Notes: generated by a model from the sequence alone, not told the origin. A DNA stretch of 38,549 nucleotides from UBA5359 sp002410925 [NCBI: bacterium UBP13_UBA5359] (GCA_002410925.1 DHPR01000030.1:1-38549), one strand, 5' to 3'; numbered from the stretch's first letter, positions 1 through 8,917 are shown. Program-made: numbers and translations.

Positions 1-3000
1 ATGCCTTATTGGGATTGCTGGTCAGGGCGGCGATGGCGCCGGGATTGTCTTCGTCCTTCTCGGTCAGATATTCGGCATACTGGGCGGCGTCTTTGGCATC
101 TATATCGGCTTTGAAGACGGTGACTTTGACCTTATCCCGGTAGACTTCGGTGCCTGTAGCGTTCTTCAGGGCCAGGTCCAGCATAGCCTCTCCGGTATCC
201 ACGCCTTCCACATAGAGATGCTGGGGCAGGGTTTCCGGGGTATAGCTCTTGGGCATGGTCACCTGGGTGGTCTTATTGCCGGCGGTCCAGACCTTTACCT
301 TGTTGCTGCCGTCGCCGGCGCTCAGAACCAACTGGCTGTCGCTGATACCGCTGGTGGGTAGTAATCCTAAGTCTATCTGGGCTAGGTCGTTCTCATTGGT
401 AACGCTGCTGTCTTCTTTATCCTCTTTCTTGTTGCCGTTGTCATCGTCGTTGTTGTAGCGGATATATTTGCCGGGAGCGTTCTCTTCCATGCTTTCTTCG
501 GTGCCGTCTATATCGCCGTCGTTGTCGGAATCGGCATCTATATCGCTCCTGACCACATAGACGGTCAGGTTATGGGTAGCCTCGCTGTCTTCAAGGGTAC
601 CGCTCAGGTTGGTATCGAAGCCGGCCTTGGCAATGAAGACTCTGTTGCCGCCTGTCAGGGTAAGTCCTACTTGATTCTCGCTGGTGCTGAAATCGCCGCT
701 ATCCGGGGCGGCGCTGGAGCCTGTCACTTTCCACAAGACGTATTCTCTGGCTTCTTCGCTGCTGCCGTAGTAGATATTGGCGCTGACTTTGACCTGGGCG
801 TCTCCGGCTGCGGTTTCGCCTACCAATACCTTGACGGCAGTGGGGTTGGTAGACCTCACACTGCTGTTGTTGCTGTCCGTTACGGTCAGGCCGGTAACTC
901 TGACTACGGTAAACTTGATGGAATCGTAGCAGATATCTCCGCCATCGGGATTTTGCAGGATCACTTCTATAGTGGCTTCTCCGGGGCCGGTGCCTTCTAC
1001 ATAAAGTGTAGTGGGGAAGGCCGGGGTGCCACCGATGGTATAGATAGCTCCGTTGGCTATACCGGTACCTTTGGTGGAAGTAGTCCACATCTTGATGCCG
1101 CCGTAGGTACGGATAACTACTTTGCAGCCGGTCAGGCCTAAGGGGATGACGTTCAGGTTGACGGGCACCAGGTTGTCTTCGTTATCTACGGTGCCGCTCT
1201 CGTTGACATCGGCATTGCCGTTGCTGTTGTTGTCGTCTCCGTTGTAACCCACGAAGCGGCCGGGGGCTTCCATCTCGGCTTGATCTTCGGCGTTGGTGGA
1301 GGAGGCATCTATCTGGTTGTCGTTATTGGAGTCGGTATCCACATCTATCTTGACTATATGCACGGTTATAGTGTTGGTAATCTCATTGCTCTGCAGCACG
1401 TTATCCAGGTTGACGTCTATGCCGGTGCTGATAATAAAGTCTCTGTTGCCGCTGCTGATGCTCAAGATGACGATAGGATCGCCGGTGCCGAAGTTGCCTT
1501 CAGTCTGGGCGGCGCCGCTGCCTTCTATCTTCCAGAGCACGTGCTCTCTGACGGCGAAGGTGTCTGTGGACAGGCTGGGCGAGATGCATATGGCGGCCTG
1601 GCCGGTATCGTCTTCGCTGACGTACATATCGGTGGCTTCGGGGTTGGTGGCTGATTGGAAGGTATAGTAATCGTAGATCTTGAGGTTGTTTATCTTTAAC
1701 ACGGTCATGGTGGCGGTATCTTTATATATCTCTCTGCCGCCGGCTGTTTTCAAGGTATATTCCAAGGTGGTCTCGCCGGGGTTCATGCCTTCCACGTACA
1801 GGGTGGCGGGGATGCTGTCGGTGCCGATGGTATAGACTTTGGGCAGGGTGAGCTTATTGGTGCTCTCGCCTCTGGCGGGGCTGGTCCAAATCTGAATGCC
1901 TACTCCGGCGTTCAGGGTCAGGGTGCAGTCCTGCAGGGGGGAGCCGGCTGGGCCATAGCCTAAACTTACGGGCACGAGGTCGTTCTCGCCGGACACGGTC
2001 GTTTCGCTACTATGGTTATCTGCCGTGCTGTTGCTGTTATCGTCGTCGTCGTTGACGGGCACTATCCGGCCGGGGCCGTATTCTTCTATGGGGTCGTCAT
2101 CGGCGGCTATGGCGGCATCGTTATTGGAATCGACGTCTGCATCTGCATAGGCTACGGTTAAGAAGATGGTATCGCTGCTGATGGTGCCGCCGCTGGGGCC
2201 TTTGAGGATAGCCTGCACTGTGGAGCTGCCCACTTGGGCACCTTCCACATAGATGCTCCTGTTGGTGGCGGTCAAGGGGGTCTCGTCGGTATCGATGGGG
2301 GTGCTCTTGCTCTGATCTTCCCACAGGGTTATGCCATAGCCGGGGATCAGGTGCAGGGTGCAGTTCTCCAGCCCAGTGGTGGGATCGAACTTTATATCTG
2401 CCTGCACCAAATCGTTTTCGCCGCTGACGGCGGTCTCGGTAACATCGTTATCGGCTATGCCGTTGCCGTTGTCGTCATCGTTGTTCAGGGGCACGAAACG
2501 GCCGGGGCTGTCTTCTTCGGTGAGGTCTTCGCCGGTGTTGACGGTGTCTATGGTGCCGTCGTTATTGGAATCGGTATCTATATCCGTAACCGGCACTTTG
2601 AGGTCGTTCTTTATACCCCAGGTGTGCATATGGTTCTTCTCGGCGTCGATGATGAGCTTATAGGGATTGCCACTGGGACTCAAGGCTCCCCACAGGCCGT
2701 GGCCGTTCCAGTCGTACTGGGCTTTGCCGCCTGTGCCGTTGGCTGTGGGCAATCCGCCGGTATCGGCTACGGTGGTGCCGTCTTTGTCTTTGACGATGAG
2801 GCGGACGCTGTCGGCGGTGAAGGGGCTGGGTTTCAACTGGTAACAGATGCTGTTTATCTCTCCGGGAAGAATGGTATCTTTGGTGCTGCTGTCTACCTCT
2901 GCACCGAAGACGGTCAGCTTTATTTTATCTTCATTGCAGTTGGAGCTGCTGATGCTTATTTCACTATTCCCCGGGCTGCTGTCGGCATAACGGCCTTCCA

Positions 3001-3874
3001 CCACGAAGTATTGGTCTCCATCTGCTGAAGTGGTGAAGTGATAGCTGGTGGGGGCTCTCTCTGCTTTGTCCCGGCCGAGCCAGCAATCTATATTGCCGCT
3101 GACGCTGACGTAGACGGTGCCGGCTCTGCCCAGGGGGCTGAGTTCGGCCACTCTGATGCGCTGCATATCATTCTCGTTGCTCAGGCCGCTCTCTTCCAGG
3201 TCGGGGATGCCGTTATTATTGCTGTCGTTGTTGTTGACGGGGACATAGCCGCTGGTTACGCTCTCTTCTTCACTCTCCCCGGGCACTCCGAGTATCTCTC
3301 CTTCTCCGACGATGTCTACATCTATGGACCCTTCTTCACTCCACTGACAATCCCAATCTTTTAACGGGCCGGGACCGCCTTCGCCCAGGTAATAGAAATA
3401 CTTGCCTCGGGCTTTGATGGCATACCTCTTGTTCTCCTGATCGGGGGTCACCCACATCAGGCTGCCTAACTGGGAGTTCTCGGGACAGGCTCCTTCGAAG
3501 GTGAACATGCCCCAGCCGCCGAGTCCGCTGATGTTGCTCCAACTGCCGGGGCTGGTCTCCATCTCCCAGGCGTCGAGGCGATAGGCGTAGCCGTCTGAGC
3601 CGAAGACCCAGCCGTTACGGGGGCTGGTATATTGGGGATCGCTGCTCAGGGAGATGTTTACGTAGAACCGGTATGACCTGCCGTCGGCTTCTACGTAGGC
3701 GACTTTGTTCTCGCCTTTTTTGACGCCATCCACTACTGTGGCCGGAGTCAGGGGGTATTCCTTGAGCACCGGTGGCAGGCTGGCCTGGGCTGTTTGCCCG
3801 ATAGTTGAAATGAGAATGAATACCAGATAGATATATGCCTGTCTGAAAGTTTTGTCGGTAAATCTCTTCATCAT
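1..3874 (-). CDS. Giant secreted calcium-binding repeat protein (partial, C-terminus off the window)
   Basis: I read about 1291 open codons with no internal stop; the gene leaves the window at base 1, so its C-terminus is missing. It begins with a signal peptide (ISTIGQTAQA, cleaved near residue 30). A FlgD-like Ig domain is visible around residues 330-410 (WNGHGLWGALSPSGNPYKL). Five Asp/Asn-rich modules lie near residues 190-245, 430-490, 575-630, 840-900 and 1108-1160. Each has a loop such as DTDSNNDGTID, then PG(K/R)(F/Y), then a loop like NNDDNGNGIAD, and ends in a variant of ENDL. After most of them comes a beta-domain with LYVEG and GE-T-L signatures. These loops resemble thrombospondin-3/dockerin calcium sites, so the protein is probably a calcium-stabilised exported surface or matrix protein. 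The first ATG overlaps the TAA of the TPR gene by one base, which suggests translational coupling. The specific function is unknown. Confidence 0.85.
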   Translation of the reverse strand, partial: MMKRFTDKTFRQAYIYLVFILISTIGQTAQASLPPVLKEYPLTPATVVDGVKKGENKVAYVEADGRSYRFYVNISLSSDPQYTSPRNGWVFGSDGYAYRLDAWEMETSPGSWSNISGLGGWGMFTFEGACPENSQLGSLMWVTPDQENKRYAIKARGKYFYYLGEGGPGPLKDWDCQWSEEGSIDVDIVGEGEILGVPGESEEESVTSGYVPVNNNDSNNNGIPDLEESGLSNENDMQRIRVAELSPLGRAGTVYVSVSGNIDCWLGRDKAERAPTSYHFTTSADGDQYFVVEGRYADSSPGNSEISISSSNCNEDKIKLTVFGAEVDSSTKDTILPGEINSICYQLKPSPFTADSVRLIVKDKDGTTVADTGGLPTANGTGGKAQYDWNGHGLWGALSPSGNPYKLIIDAEKNHMHTWGIKNDLKVPVTDIDTDSNNDGTIDTVNTGEDLTEEDSPGRFVPLNNDDDNGNGIADNDVTETAVSGENDLVQADIKFDPTTGLENCTLHLIPGYGITLWEDQSKSTPIDTDETPLTATNRSIYVEGAQVGSSTVQAILKGPSGGTISSDTIFLTVAYADADVDSNNDAAIAADDDPIEEYGPGRIVPVNDDDDNSNSTADNHSSETTVSGENDLVPVSLGYGPAGSPLQDCTLTLNAGVGIQIWTSPARGESTNKLTLPKVYTIGTDSIPATLYVEGMNPGETTLEYTLKTAGGREIYKDTATMTVLKINNLKIYDYYTFQSATNPEATDMYVSEDDTGQAAICISPSLSTDTFAVREHVLWKIEGSGAAQTEGNFGTGDPIVILSISSGNRDFIISTGIDVNLDNVLQSNEITNTITVHIVKIDVDTDSNNDNQIDASSTNAEDQAEMEAPGRFVGYNGDDNNSNGNADVNESGTVDNEDNLVPVNLNVIPLGLTGCKVVIRTYGGIKMWTTSTKGTGIANGAIYTIGGTPAFPTTLYVEGTGPGEATIEVILQNPDGGDICYDSIKFTVVRVTGLTVTDSNNSSVRSTNPTAVKVLVGETAAGDAQVKVSANIYYGSSEEAREYVLWKVTGSSAAPDSGDFSTSENQVGLTLTGGNRVFIAKAGFDTNLSGTLEDSEATHNLTVYVVRSDIDADSDNDGDIDGTEESMEENAPGKYIRYNNDDDNGNKKEDKEDSSVTNENDLAQIDLGLLPTSGISDSQLVLSAGDGSNKVKVWTAGNKTTQVTMPKSYTPETLPQHLYVEGVDTGEAMLDLALKNATGTEVYRDKVKVTVFKADIDAKDAAQYAEYLTEKDEDNPGAIAALTSNPNKA

Positions 3875-5508
3875 TATCTTGCTGCCTCTCCGGCTCCCTG
3901 GCCTGCTTTCTTTTGGGTCTCTTTCTCGTTCTCGGCGGCTGCTATCTTCTCTACCAACTCTTTGGCCCACTCGGATCGCTTGTCTGACGGGTAATTGCGG
4001 GCCAGGAGGGTGAACTGCTTTATGGCTCTGGGATTGTCTTCCATCAACTGGTAGAAGGTGCCGGCGAAAAAGAGGGCCTGCGGGGCCAGCTCGCTGCCGG
4101 GGTACTTCTGGACATAACGCTCCATCTCTCTGGCGCCTTCGTAATACTCTTTCATGCTAGCGCCGAGATAGAAGCCGATGTTATACTGGGCTTTCATGGC
4201 GTACTGGCTGTCGGGATATTTATCTGTTACCTGGCGCATCTCTCCCACTGCTTCGGAAAACCGTCCGACATTGAAGTAGCTCAGGCTGTTCCTGAAATGA
4301 AGATAATCGGCTTCGGGGTGGTCGGGACATTCCAGCAGTGCCTGGGCATAGTGCTTCTGGGCTTCTGCCTGCTGTTGCTTGGATTTACTGCGATTGAAGG
4401 CTGTATCGCCTAATCGACGGTACTCTGCGGCGATGCGGTATGACTGCTCTTTGATCAATTCTGCTAAAGCGCTCTTCAGCGGTTCTGCGCTGCTGCGCCA
4501 GGCCAGGCTCTGCAGCAGTTTGCGCCCTTCCTGCAGGCTTAACAGATCGCTGCCGGGATTGAGGGCATCTATCAGATTGCGACCGGCCTCTTTATACAGG
4601 GCAACGGCTTCATCTTTGTTGAAATCTTCTTTGCCGAGGGATTTCTCTACATATTGAGTTATCTTATTGAATAGAAGGAGATAATCGGGCTGCCAGTGCC
4701 CGTATTGGGCTATCTCATACAGGCATTTGGCGCTGTATAGGGATATGGCTGCGGGGTCGATATATTTGCCTTTGATATCCACTACGGTGGACAGCAGCCG
4801 GTAGGCTTCGCCGGGGTTGTTCCTGGCCAGTTCGATTCTGGCGAGGTAATATTCGGCTATCTCTCTGAACTCGCTCTGGGGATAGGCGGCTATGAGCTTT
4901 CTTGCTATGCTCTCTGCCTCCAGCATGATTCCGTACTCGAGCAGGGCATTGGCATGACGATAAAGAATAACGTCCATATCTTTGAAGGCGGGAAAGCGCT
5001 CTTCCATTATCTTATACTGCTCTATGGCTTCCCAGCGTCTCTTTCCGTTATCCATCTCCAACTGGGTCAACGACCATTCCTGGTGTACGATTTCATCAGT
5101 GATTATGCACAGGTAATATTGGGCATGGTAGGCTTCCTGCCGATGGTAGTTTCGGGTAACGTATTTTTTGAACTCTTCCATGGCTTTCTGCCTGACGGGA
5201 GATTCTTTGAAGATGGGTTTGTCCAATCCCAGATGGCGGTAATCCGTCAAATCCACTCCGGCATCGATGAGTATCTTTTCCAGGGCCAGATAGCCAGGAT
5301 CGATGACAGGGTTGAAGCCTGGTGTTTTAGGGGATGCTTTGACAATGGGTTCTTCTTCGGGTTTGGTGCTGCCGGCTACAAAAAAGGATGCCTGGGCGGA
5401 TGCGGAAATTATGACTGCCGTTATAACTGCAGCCATAACGCTTATTCTGATTGTTTGCCTGTATACTACGGCTAACTTCTTTCTATCTATAGGATGTGGG
5501 CATAACAT
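3874..5508 (-). CDS. Exported TPR-repeat protein (BamD/YbgF-like)
   Basis: The product is about 544 residues. A positively charged N-terminus (DRKK, then R) precedes a hydrophobic segment (VMAAVITAVIISASAQA) that looks like a signal peptide or anchor. The rest is helical repeats of tetratricopeptide type. They are clearest near the C-terminus (AMKAQYNIGFYLG, APQALFFAGTFYQL, RAIKQFTLLARNYPSD), as in BamD and YbgF proteins that act as scaffolds in the periplasm or outer membrane. There is no lipobox. It lies between the small gene upstream (50 bp) and the giant calcium-binding protein (one-base overlap), so a role in assembling or exporting that protein is a reasonable inference. I chose the ATG at 5508; a GTG two codons earlier (5514), directly after AAAGGAAGAA, is also possible. 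Confidence 0.8.
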   Translation of the reverse strand: MLCPHPIDRKKLAVVYRQTIRISVMAAVITAVIISASAQASFFVAGSTKPEEEPIVKASPKTPGFNPVIDPGYLALEKILIDAGVDLTDYRHLGLDKPIFKESPVRQKAMEEFKKYVTRNYHRQEAYHAQYYLCIITDEIVHQEWSLTQLEMDNGKRRWEAIEQYKIMEERFPAFKDMDVILYRHANALLEYGIMLEAESIARKLIAAYPQSEFREIAEYYLARIELARNNPGEAYRLLSTVVDIKGKYIDPAAISLYSAKCLYEIAQYGHWQPDYLLLFNKITQYVEKSLGKEDFNKDEAVALYKEAGRNLIDALNPGSDLLSLQEGRKLLQSLAWRSSAEPLKSALAELIKEQSYRIAAEYRRLGDTAFNRSKSKQQQAEAQKHYAQALLECPDHPEADYLHFRNSLSYFNVGRFSEAVGEMRQVTDKYPDSQYAMKAQYNIGFYLGASMKEYYEGAREMERYVQKYPGSELAPQALFFAGTFYQLMEDNPRAIKQFTLLARNYPSDKRSEWAKELVEKIAAAENEKETQKKAGQGAGEAAR

Positions 5509-5564
5509 CGGCACTTCTTCCTTTCGGCTTTACTGCTCGTTACTCGATTTGATTACTCTTCTGT

Positions 5565-5882
5565 TTACAGGATAATCTTTCTGGCCTCGATCAATATCTC
5601 TCCGTTCTCGTCCATAACGCCTATGCCGGTGCCGTTCACGGCCTGCCTGGCCAGCTTGATCTTCCATTCGTCATCGGGTACGGCTATATACCTCTTCTTG
5701 TTCACTATCCTGGCGAATTCTGCCGGGGCTTTGGTGGTAATGCCGTCGTCGGCTGTCTCTACGGCTATGGCTATTTCTCCGCATTGGATGTCCGGGCCTT
5801 TATGGCTCCAATGGGTGCTGTAGGTGGTATTGAACTTTCTGGCTAATCTCTGCGCTATGCGGTCATGATCATAAGTAGGCAT
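5565..5882 (-). CDS. Small conserved-looking protein, possible PD-(D/E)XK-like fold
   Basis: The product is 105 residues. A strong ribosome binding site (AAAAGGAGG, spacing 5) precedes the ATG, and codon use matches its neighbours, so this is very likely a real gene. I cannot name the family firmly. The order helix (DHDRIAQRLARKF), GPDIQCGEIAIAVET, then KKRYIAVPDDEW resembles the core of small restriction-endonuclease-like proteins: an Asp after a Gly-Pro turn, a Glu on the next strand, then a strand ending in a basic patch. The Lys expected two residues after the Glu is Thr here, so nuclease activity is doubtful. It sits between the PilB-like ATPase and the exported TPR gene, an odd place for a nuclease. 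Confidence 0.7.
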   Translation of the reverse strand: MPTYDHDRIAQRLARKFNTTYSTHWSHKGPDIQCGEIAIAVETADDGITTKAPAEFARIVNKKRYIAVPDDEWKIKLARQAVNGTGIGVMDENGEILIEARKIIL

Positions 5883-5907
5883 AATTCCTCCTTTTTATAC
5901 CAGCCCG

Positions 5908-5931
5908 GGCAGAAAGACTGCTTCTTCTGCC
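5908..5931. other. Short inverted repeat between the small gene and the ATPase gene
   Basis: GGCAGAA at 5908-5914 pairs with TTCTGCC at 5925-5931 around a 10-nt loop, in the 104-bp gap between the ATPase stop and the next start. Neither strand has a T-run after it, so it is not a standard terminator. It may be an mRNA processing or stability structure, or chance. Confidence 0.3.
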
Positions 5932-5986
5932 GAGCAGTGGATGCTGTGATCGCCTCGTAATGTAAGCTTGCATGACATCGGTAATT

Positions 5987-7687
5987 TCAACCCTCTACAT
6001 ATACTGCTCGCAGAACTTCTTCCACAGTGGAGACTCCGGCTTTGATCTTCTCTATGCCGCTCTGCAGCAGGGTGATCATGCCTTCTTCGGCGGCTATCCT
6101 CCTGATGTTGGCGGAGCTCTCTTTGTTGACGATGGCTTCTCTGACTCTCTCTGACGGGGCTAACAGTTCATACACGCTGGTGCGCCCGAAATATCCTGTA
6201 TTCCGGCAGCCGGAGCAGCCCTGCCCTCTGTATATCCTGATGCCTTCTTCTATGCCTAACCGGTGTCTGGCTTCTACGTAGGCTTCATCTTCCCGGGGTA
6301 TCTCTGCCTTGCATCTGGGGCAGATCTTCCTGACTAATCTCTGGGCTATGACCAGGATGACTGAGGAGGAGATCAGAAAGGGTTCTATCCCCATATCCAG
6401 CAGCCTGGTGGCGGCTGATGAGGCGTCGTTGCAGTGCAGGGTGGAGAAGACCAGATGCCCGGTCAAAGCTGCCTGGATGGCCATACCGGCTGTCTCGCCG
6501 TCTCTTATCTCGCCTACCATGATGATGTCGGGATCCTGCCTGAGAATGGAGCGCAGACCTACGGCAAAGGTCATGCCTACTTTGTTGTTCACCTGGGTTT
6601 GGTTTATCCGCCTTATCTGGTACTCTATGGGGTCTTCTACGGTGATGATATTCTTCTGGATGGAGTTCAGCCGGTTCAGGGCGGCATACAGGGTTGTGCT
6701 CTTGCCGCTGCCGGTGGGACCTGTTACCAGGATCATACCGTGGGGCTTGGTGATCATGGATTCAAAGAGCTTCAGATGGTGGGAGCTTAACCCCAGTTGT
6801 TCCAGCCCCAGCAGGGCGGCGCTCTTGTTCAATATGCGCATGACTATCTTCTCGCCGTAGCAGGAGGGCATTGATGAGACTCGCACATCCAACTCCTGGG
6901 TCTCCATCCTGGCTTTGAACCTGCCTTCCTGGGGCAGACGCCTTTCTACGATGTTCATGCCGGACATAATCTTTATCCTGGAGATGATGGGGGAACTCAT
7001 CTGCTTGGGCACGGTCATGAAATCGTGCAGCACTCCGTCTATCCTGAAGCGGATGATGATCTCTTTCTCCATAGTTTCTATGTGGATGTCGCTGGTACGC
7101 TGATTAATGGCCTGCTCGATGATATTATTCACCAGGGTAACTACGGGGGCTTCCTCTCCCATTTGCTGTAAGCTGTTTATAAGGCTTATCTCTTGTTCTT
7201 TGTTAACCTCATCTTCATCTTCCACTTTATGAGCATCCAAAAGTTTGCCGCCGTAATACTGCACTATGGCTCTCTGGATATCCTCTTTACCGGCTATGAC
7301 GGGCATGATGTTCTGCAGCAGGGAGCGCTTGAGGTCGTCCACGATGTTGATATCGTTAGGATCGAGCATGGCTACCACCAGAGCGCCGTTTTGCATGCCC
7401 ACTGGAAAAACGCAGCACCTTCTGGCGGTCTCTACGGGTATCTTCTGGATGATATCGGGGTCTATGGGGATATCGGCTATGCGCAGGAAGGCTACGCCCA
7501 TCTGCCGGCCTTTGGCTTCTGTCATCTCATCCTGAGTGATAAAGCCCATCTCCACCAGGATGTCTTCCACGGGGCGCTTGCTCTTTTCGGCTACCTTGCG
7601 GCACTCGTTAAGGCTGCTTTGGTTGATTTTGCCGGTCTTAAGCAGGATATCCTCTATGCTCTCTCTGGATTGCCGGGCTATGGCCAT
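5987..7687 (-). CDS. Type II secretion / type IV pilus assembly ATPase (GspE/PilB family)
   Basis: The product is 566 residues and a complete secretion ATPase. It has an N-terminal MshEN-like region, then the GspE core with Walker A GPTGSGKSTT (about 323-332), an Asp box (ITVEDPIEYQ), Walker B DPDIIMVGEIRDGE (about 385-398), a His box (TGHLVFSTLHCND), and a zinc tetracysteine motif made of CPRC (about 456) and CSGC (about 501). It powers extension of a pseudopilus or pilus at the cytoplasmic face of the inner membrane. I chose the ATG at 7687 because AGAGGTG lies just upstream; a GTG 15 codons earlier has no binding site. It heads an operon of exported proteins, so it may serve their secretion. 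No GspF/PilC or pseudopilin gene adjoins it, so GspE and PilB cannot be told apart. Confidence 0.92.
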   Translation of the reverse strand: MAIARQSRESIEDILLKTGKINQSSLNECRKVAEKSKRPVEDILVEMGFITQDEMTEAKGRQMGVAFLRIADIPIDPDIIQKIPVETARRCCVFPVGMQNGALVVAMLDPNDINIVDDLKRSLLQNIMPVIAGKEDIQRAIVQYYGGKLLDAHKVEDEDEVNKEQEISLINSLQQMGEEAPVVTLVNNIIEQAINQRTSDIHIETMEKEIIIRFRIDGVLHDFMTVPKQMSSPIISRIKIMSGMNIVERRLPQEGRFKARMETQELDVRVSSMPSCYGEKIVMRILNKSAALLGLEQLGLSSHHLKLFESMITKPHGMILVTGPTGSGKSTTLYAALNRLNSIQKNIITVEDPIEYQIRRINQTQVNNKVGMTFAVGLRSILRQDPDIIMVGEIRDGETAGMAIQAALTGHLVFSTLHCNDASSAATRLLDMGIEPFLISSSVILVIAQRLVRKICPRCKAEIPREDEAYVEARHRLGIEEGIRIYRGQGCSGCRNTGYFGRTSVYELLAPSERVREAIVNKESSANIRRIAAEEGMITLLQSGIEKIKAGVSTVEEVLRAVYVEG

Positions 7688-7761
7688 CTCTACACCTCTT
7701 CCGCTATAGTAACTATAGATATCTGTAAGCACCGGGCAAGCGGAAAGCGGCTAAAATTGCG

Positions 7762-7790
7762 TGGACATATAACGTAATAGGGATTATAAT
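7762..7790 (+). promoter_or_regulatory. Strong sigma70-type promoter, plus strand
   Basis: TGGACA (7762-7767) and a perfect TATAAT (7785-7790) are 17 bp apart, matching 11 of 12 consensus bases. The predicted start is near 7797. No plus-strand protein gene follows; the transcript would reach a strong terminator at 7847-7883. Confidence 0.55.
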
Positions 7791-7811
7791 AAAGGCGAGT
7801 TCTAAAGTAAA
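7783..7811 (-). promoter_or_regulatory. Sigma70-type promoter for the PilB/GspE-like gene
   Basis: On the minus strand, TTTACT (7811-7806) and TATAAT (7788-7783) are 17 bp apart. The expected start site is near 7776, giving a leader of about 90 nt. The -10 box overlaps that of the plus-strand promoter. Confidence 0.5.
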
Positions 7812-7883
7812 ATCTCATAGCGGTGGGTATTTCTTTTTGAACTCTTGCCGGAGAGCTTTTGCTCTCCGGCGCTCTTATTTTTT
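7797..7883 (+). ncRNA. Candidate small RNA (about 87 nt)
   Basis: The region runs from a near-consensus plus-strand promoter to an intrinsic terminator. The predicted first base begins GAGTTC (7797-7802), which is complementary to GAACTC (7839-7844) and would close a 36-nt loop. The terminator hairpin follows at once. There is no convincing reading frame: a 66-residue frame crossing the terminator lacks a ribosome binding site. It matches no RNA family I recognise. It could be a trans-acting sRNA, an attenuated leader whose gene has been lost, or a spurious transcript of the symmetric promoter. Confidence 0.45.
7847..7883 (+). terminator. Rho-independent terminator
   Basis: A perfect 10-bp stem, GCCGGAGAGC / GCTCTCCGGC, has a TTTT loop. 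It is followed on the plus strand by GCTCTTA and a run of six T (7878-7883). Read on the minus strand it is followed by A-rich sequence, so it terminates plus-strand transcription. Confidence 0.65.
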
Positions 7884-7973
7884 ACCCTTATGCCCTTGCC
7901 TGCCTTACCGGCTGACCAGCGCTGTATTACTAGCTAAGCTCTTATTCGCTGATACCTTCTACAATTCCTGCAT

Positions 7974-8008
7974 AAAAAAGCCTGATCAGAGCAAACAGTC
8001 CCTTTTTG
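7974..8008 (-). terminator. Weak possible terminator after the LytTR gene
   Basis: On the minus strand, AAAAAG pairs with CTTTTT and CTG with CAG around a loop. The structure ends in TTTTTT at 7979-7974. The stem is A/U-rich and bulged, so this is only a suggestion. The rest of 7884-8033 shows nothing else. Confidence 0.3.
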
Positions 8009-8033
8009 GCATGAACGGCCACAAAAATTCACT

Positions 8034-8837
8034 TTAAAGTTCTTTTCTGAGAACCTGCAGAAGGCTTTCAACTCCTTTTATCGTTTTAATGTATTTTCTG
8101 CCAACGGGAACAATCGAGCCATCATCCATATAGATACGATACGCTTTTTTGCCATAATGCTCGATTTCACTTATATGCCTGATACTGATCAAGAAACCTC
8201 TATGCGCTTGAACGAAAAAATGCTCAGTCATTTTGGTAACTATATCTTTCATGCTGGGCATGACTCTTTGCGGTTTGCCGCTCCCGTATTTCATAAACAG
8301 ATATCCTGCCTCGGTGTAGAATGAAACTATATCTCTTACACAGAAATGCTTGTCTTCACCTTTTATTTTTATCCTAATATATTCAGATGCTTCTAACCGT
8401 TCTTTAAGATTTGTTCTCAAGCGGTCTATATCCGCGCAAATGTATTCAAGAGAACTCTCTTTAATTACCCTTACATTTTCTTTCAAGCGTTCAACCTCAC
8501 TTGACAACTGTTCTGAATTAACCGGCTTGGGAATAAAAGCTGTGGCATTGGCTTTATAGCCCATTTTTACATACTCATCTTCATATCCGGTTATTAGAGC
8601 TATCAACGGCAGTTGTTTGCCCTTCTTCAATTTTACTGAAGCCTCCATGCCGTTCATACCGGGCATAACGATATCCATAAAGACTATATCCGGCTGCATG
8701 GTCTCTGCCGCTTCCAACGCTTTCTCTCCATCAGAGGCCATGCCTGCAATCTCTATATCTTCGATCTCCTCCAACATGCTTTTCAATAACCAGGATGATC
8801 TTGCATCATCATCGACAATCAGGCATTTGAATTTCAA
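8034..8837 (-). CDS. LytTR-family two-component response regulator
   Basis: The product is 267 residues. An N-terminal receiver domain has acidic residues D9-D11, phospho-acceptor D55 (VFMDIVMPGMNG), T83 and K104 (FIPKPV). A helical linker (about 115-150) leads to a C-terminal LytTR DNA-binding domain (about 155-262) with the family-typical FVQAHRGFLI and VPVGRKY. It should bind DNA direct repeats in response to a sensor kinase, but no kinase gene is in the window, so its partner is unknown. The start is TTG at 8837, eight bases after a strong GGGAGGAG site. No clear promoter was found upstream. Confidence 0.92.
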   Translation of the reverse strand: MKFKCLIVDDDARSSWLLKSMLEEIEDIEIAGMASDGEKALEAAETMQPDIVFMDIVMPGMNGMEASVKLKKGKQLPLIALITGYEDEYVKMGYKANATAFIPKPVNSEQLSSEVERLKENVRVIKESSLEYICADIDRLRTNLKERLEASEYIRIKIKGEDKHFCVRDIVSFYTEAGYLFMKYGSGKPQRVMPSMKDIVTKMTEHFFVQAHRGFLISIRHISEIEHYGKKAYRIYMDDGSIVPVGRKYIKTIKGVESLLQVLRKEL

Positions 8838-8917
8838 AAATTATCTCCTCCCTTCTTCTCTGAATAATAGATAGAATATCTGTTTATAATCTGAATTGCT
8901 TGGTCTCTTGCTTGTAA

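Noticed and set aside
2234-3028. A 264-codon plus-strand frame and similar ones at 572-1141 and 1280-1667
   Set aside because: They are shadows of the giant repeat protein. Its Asp/Asn/Gly-rich codons read as Val/Ile/Gly-rich frames on the other strand.
7837-8037. A 66-codon plus-strand frame after the strong plus promoter
   Set aside because: It begins before and reads through the terminator hairpin, has no ribosome binding site and shows no recognisable protein features.
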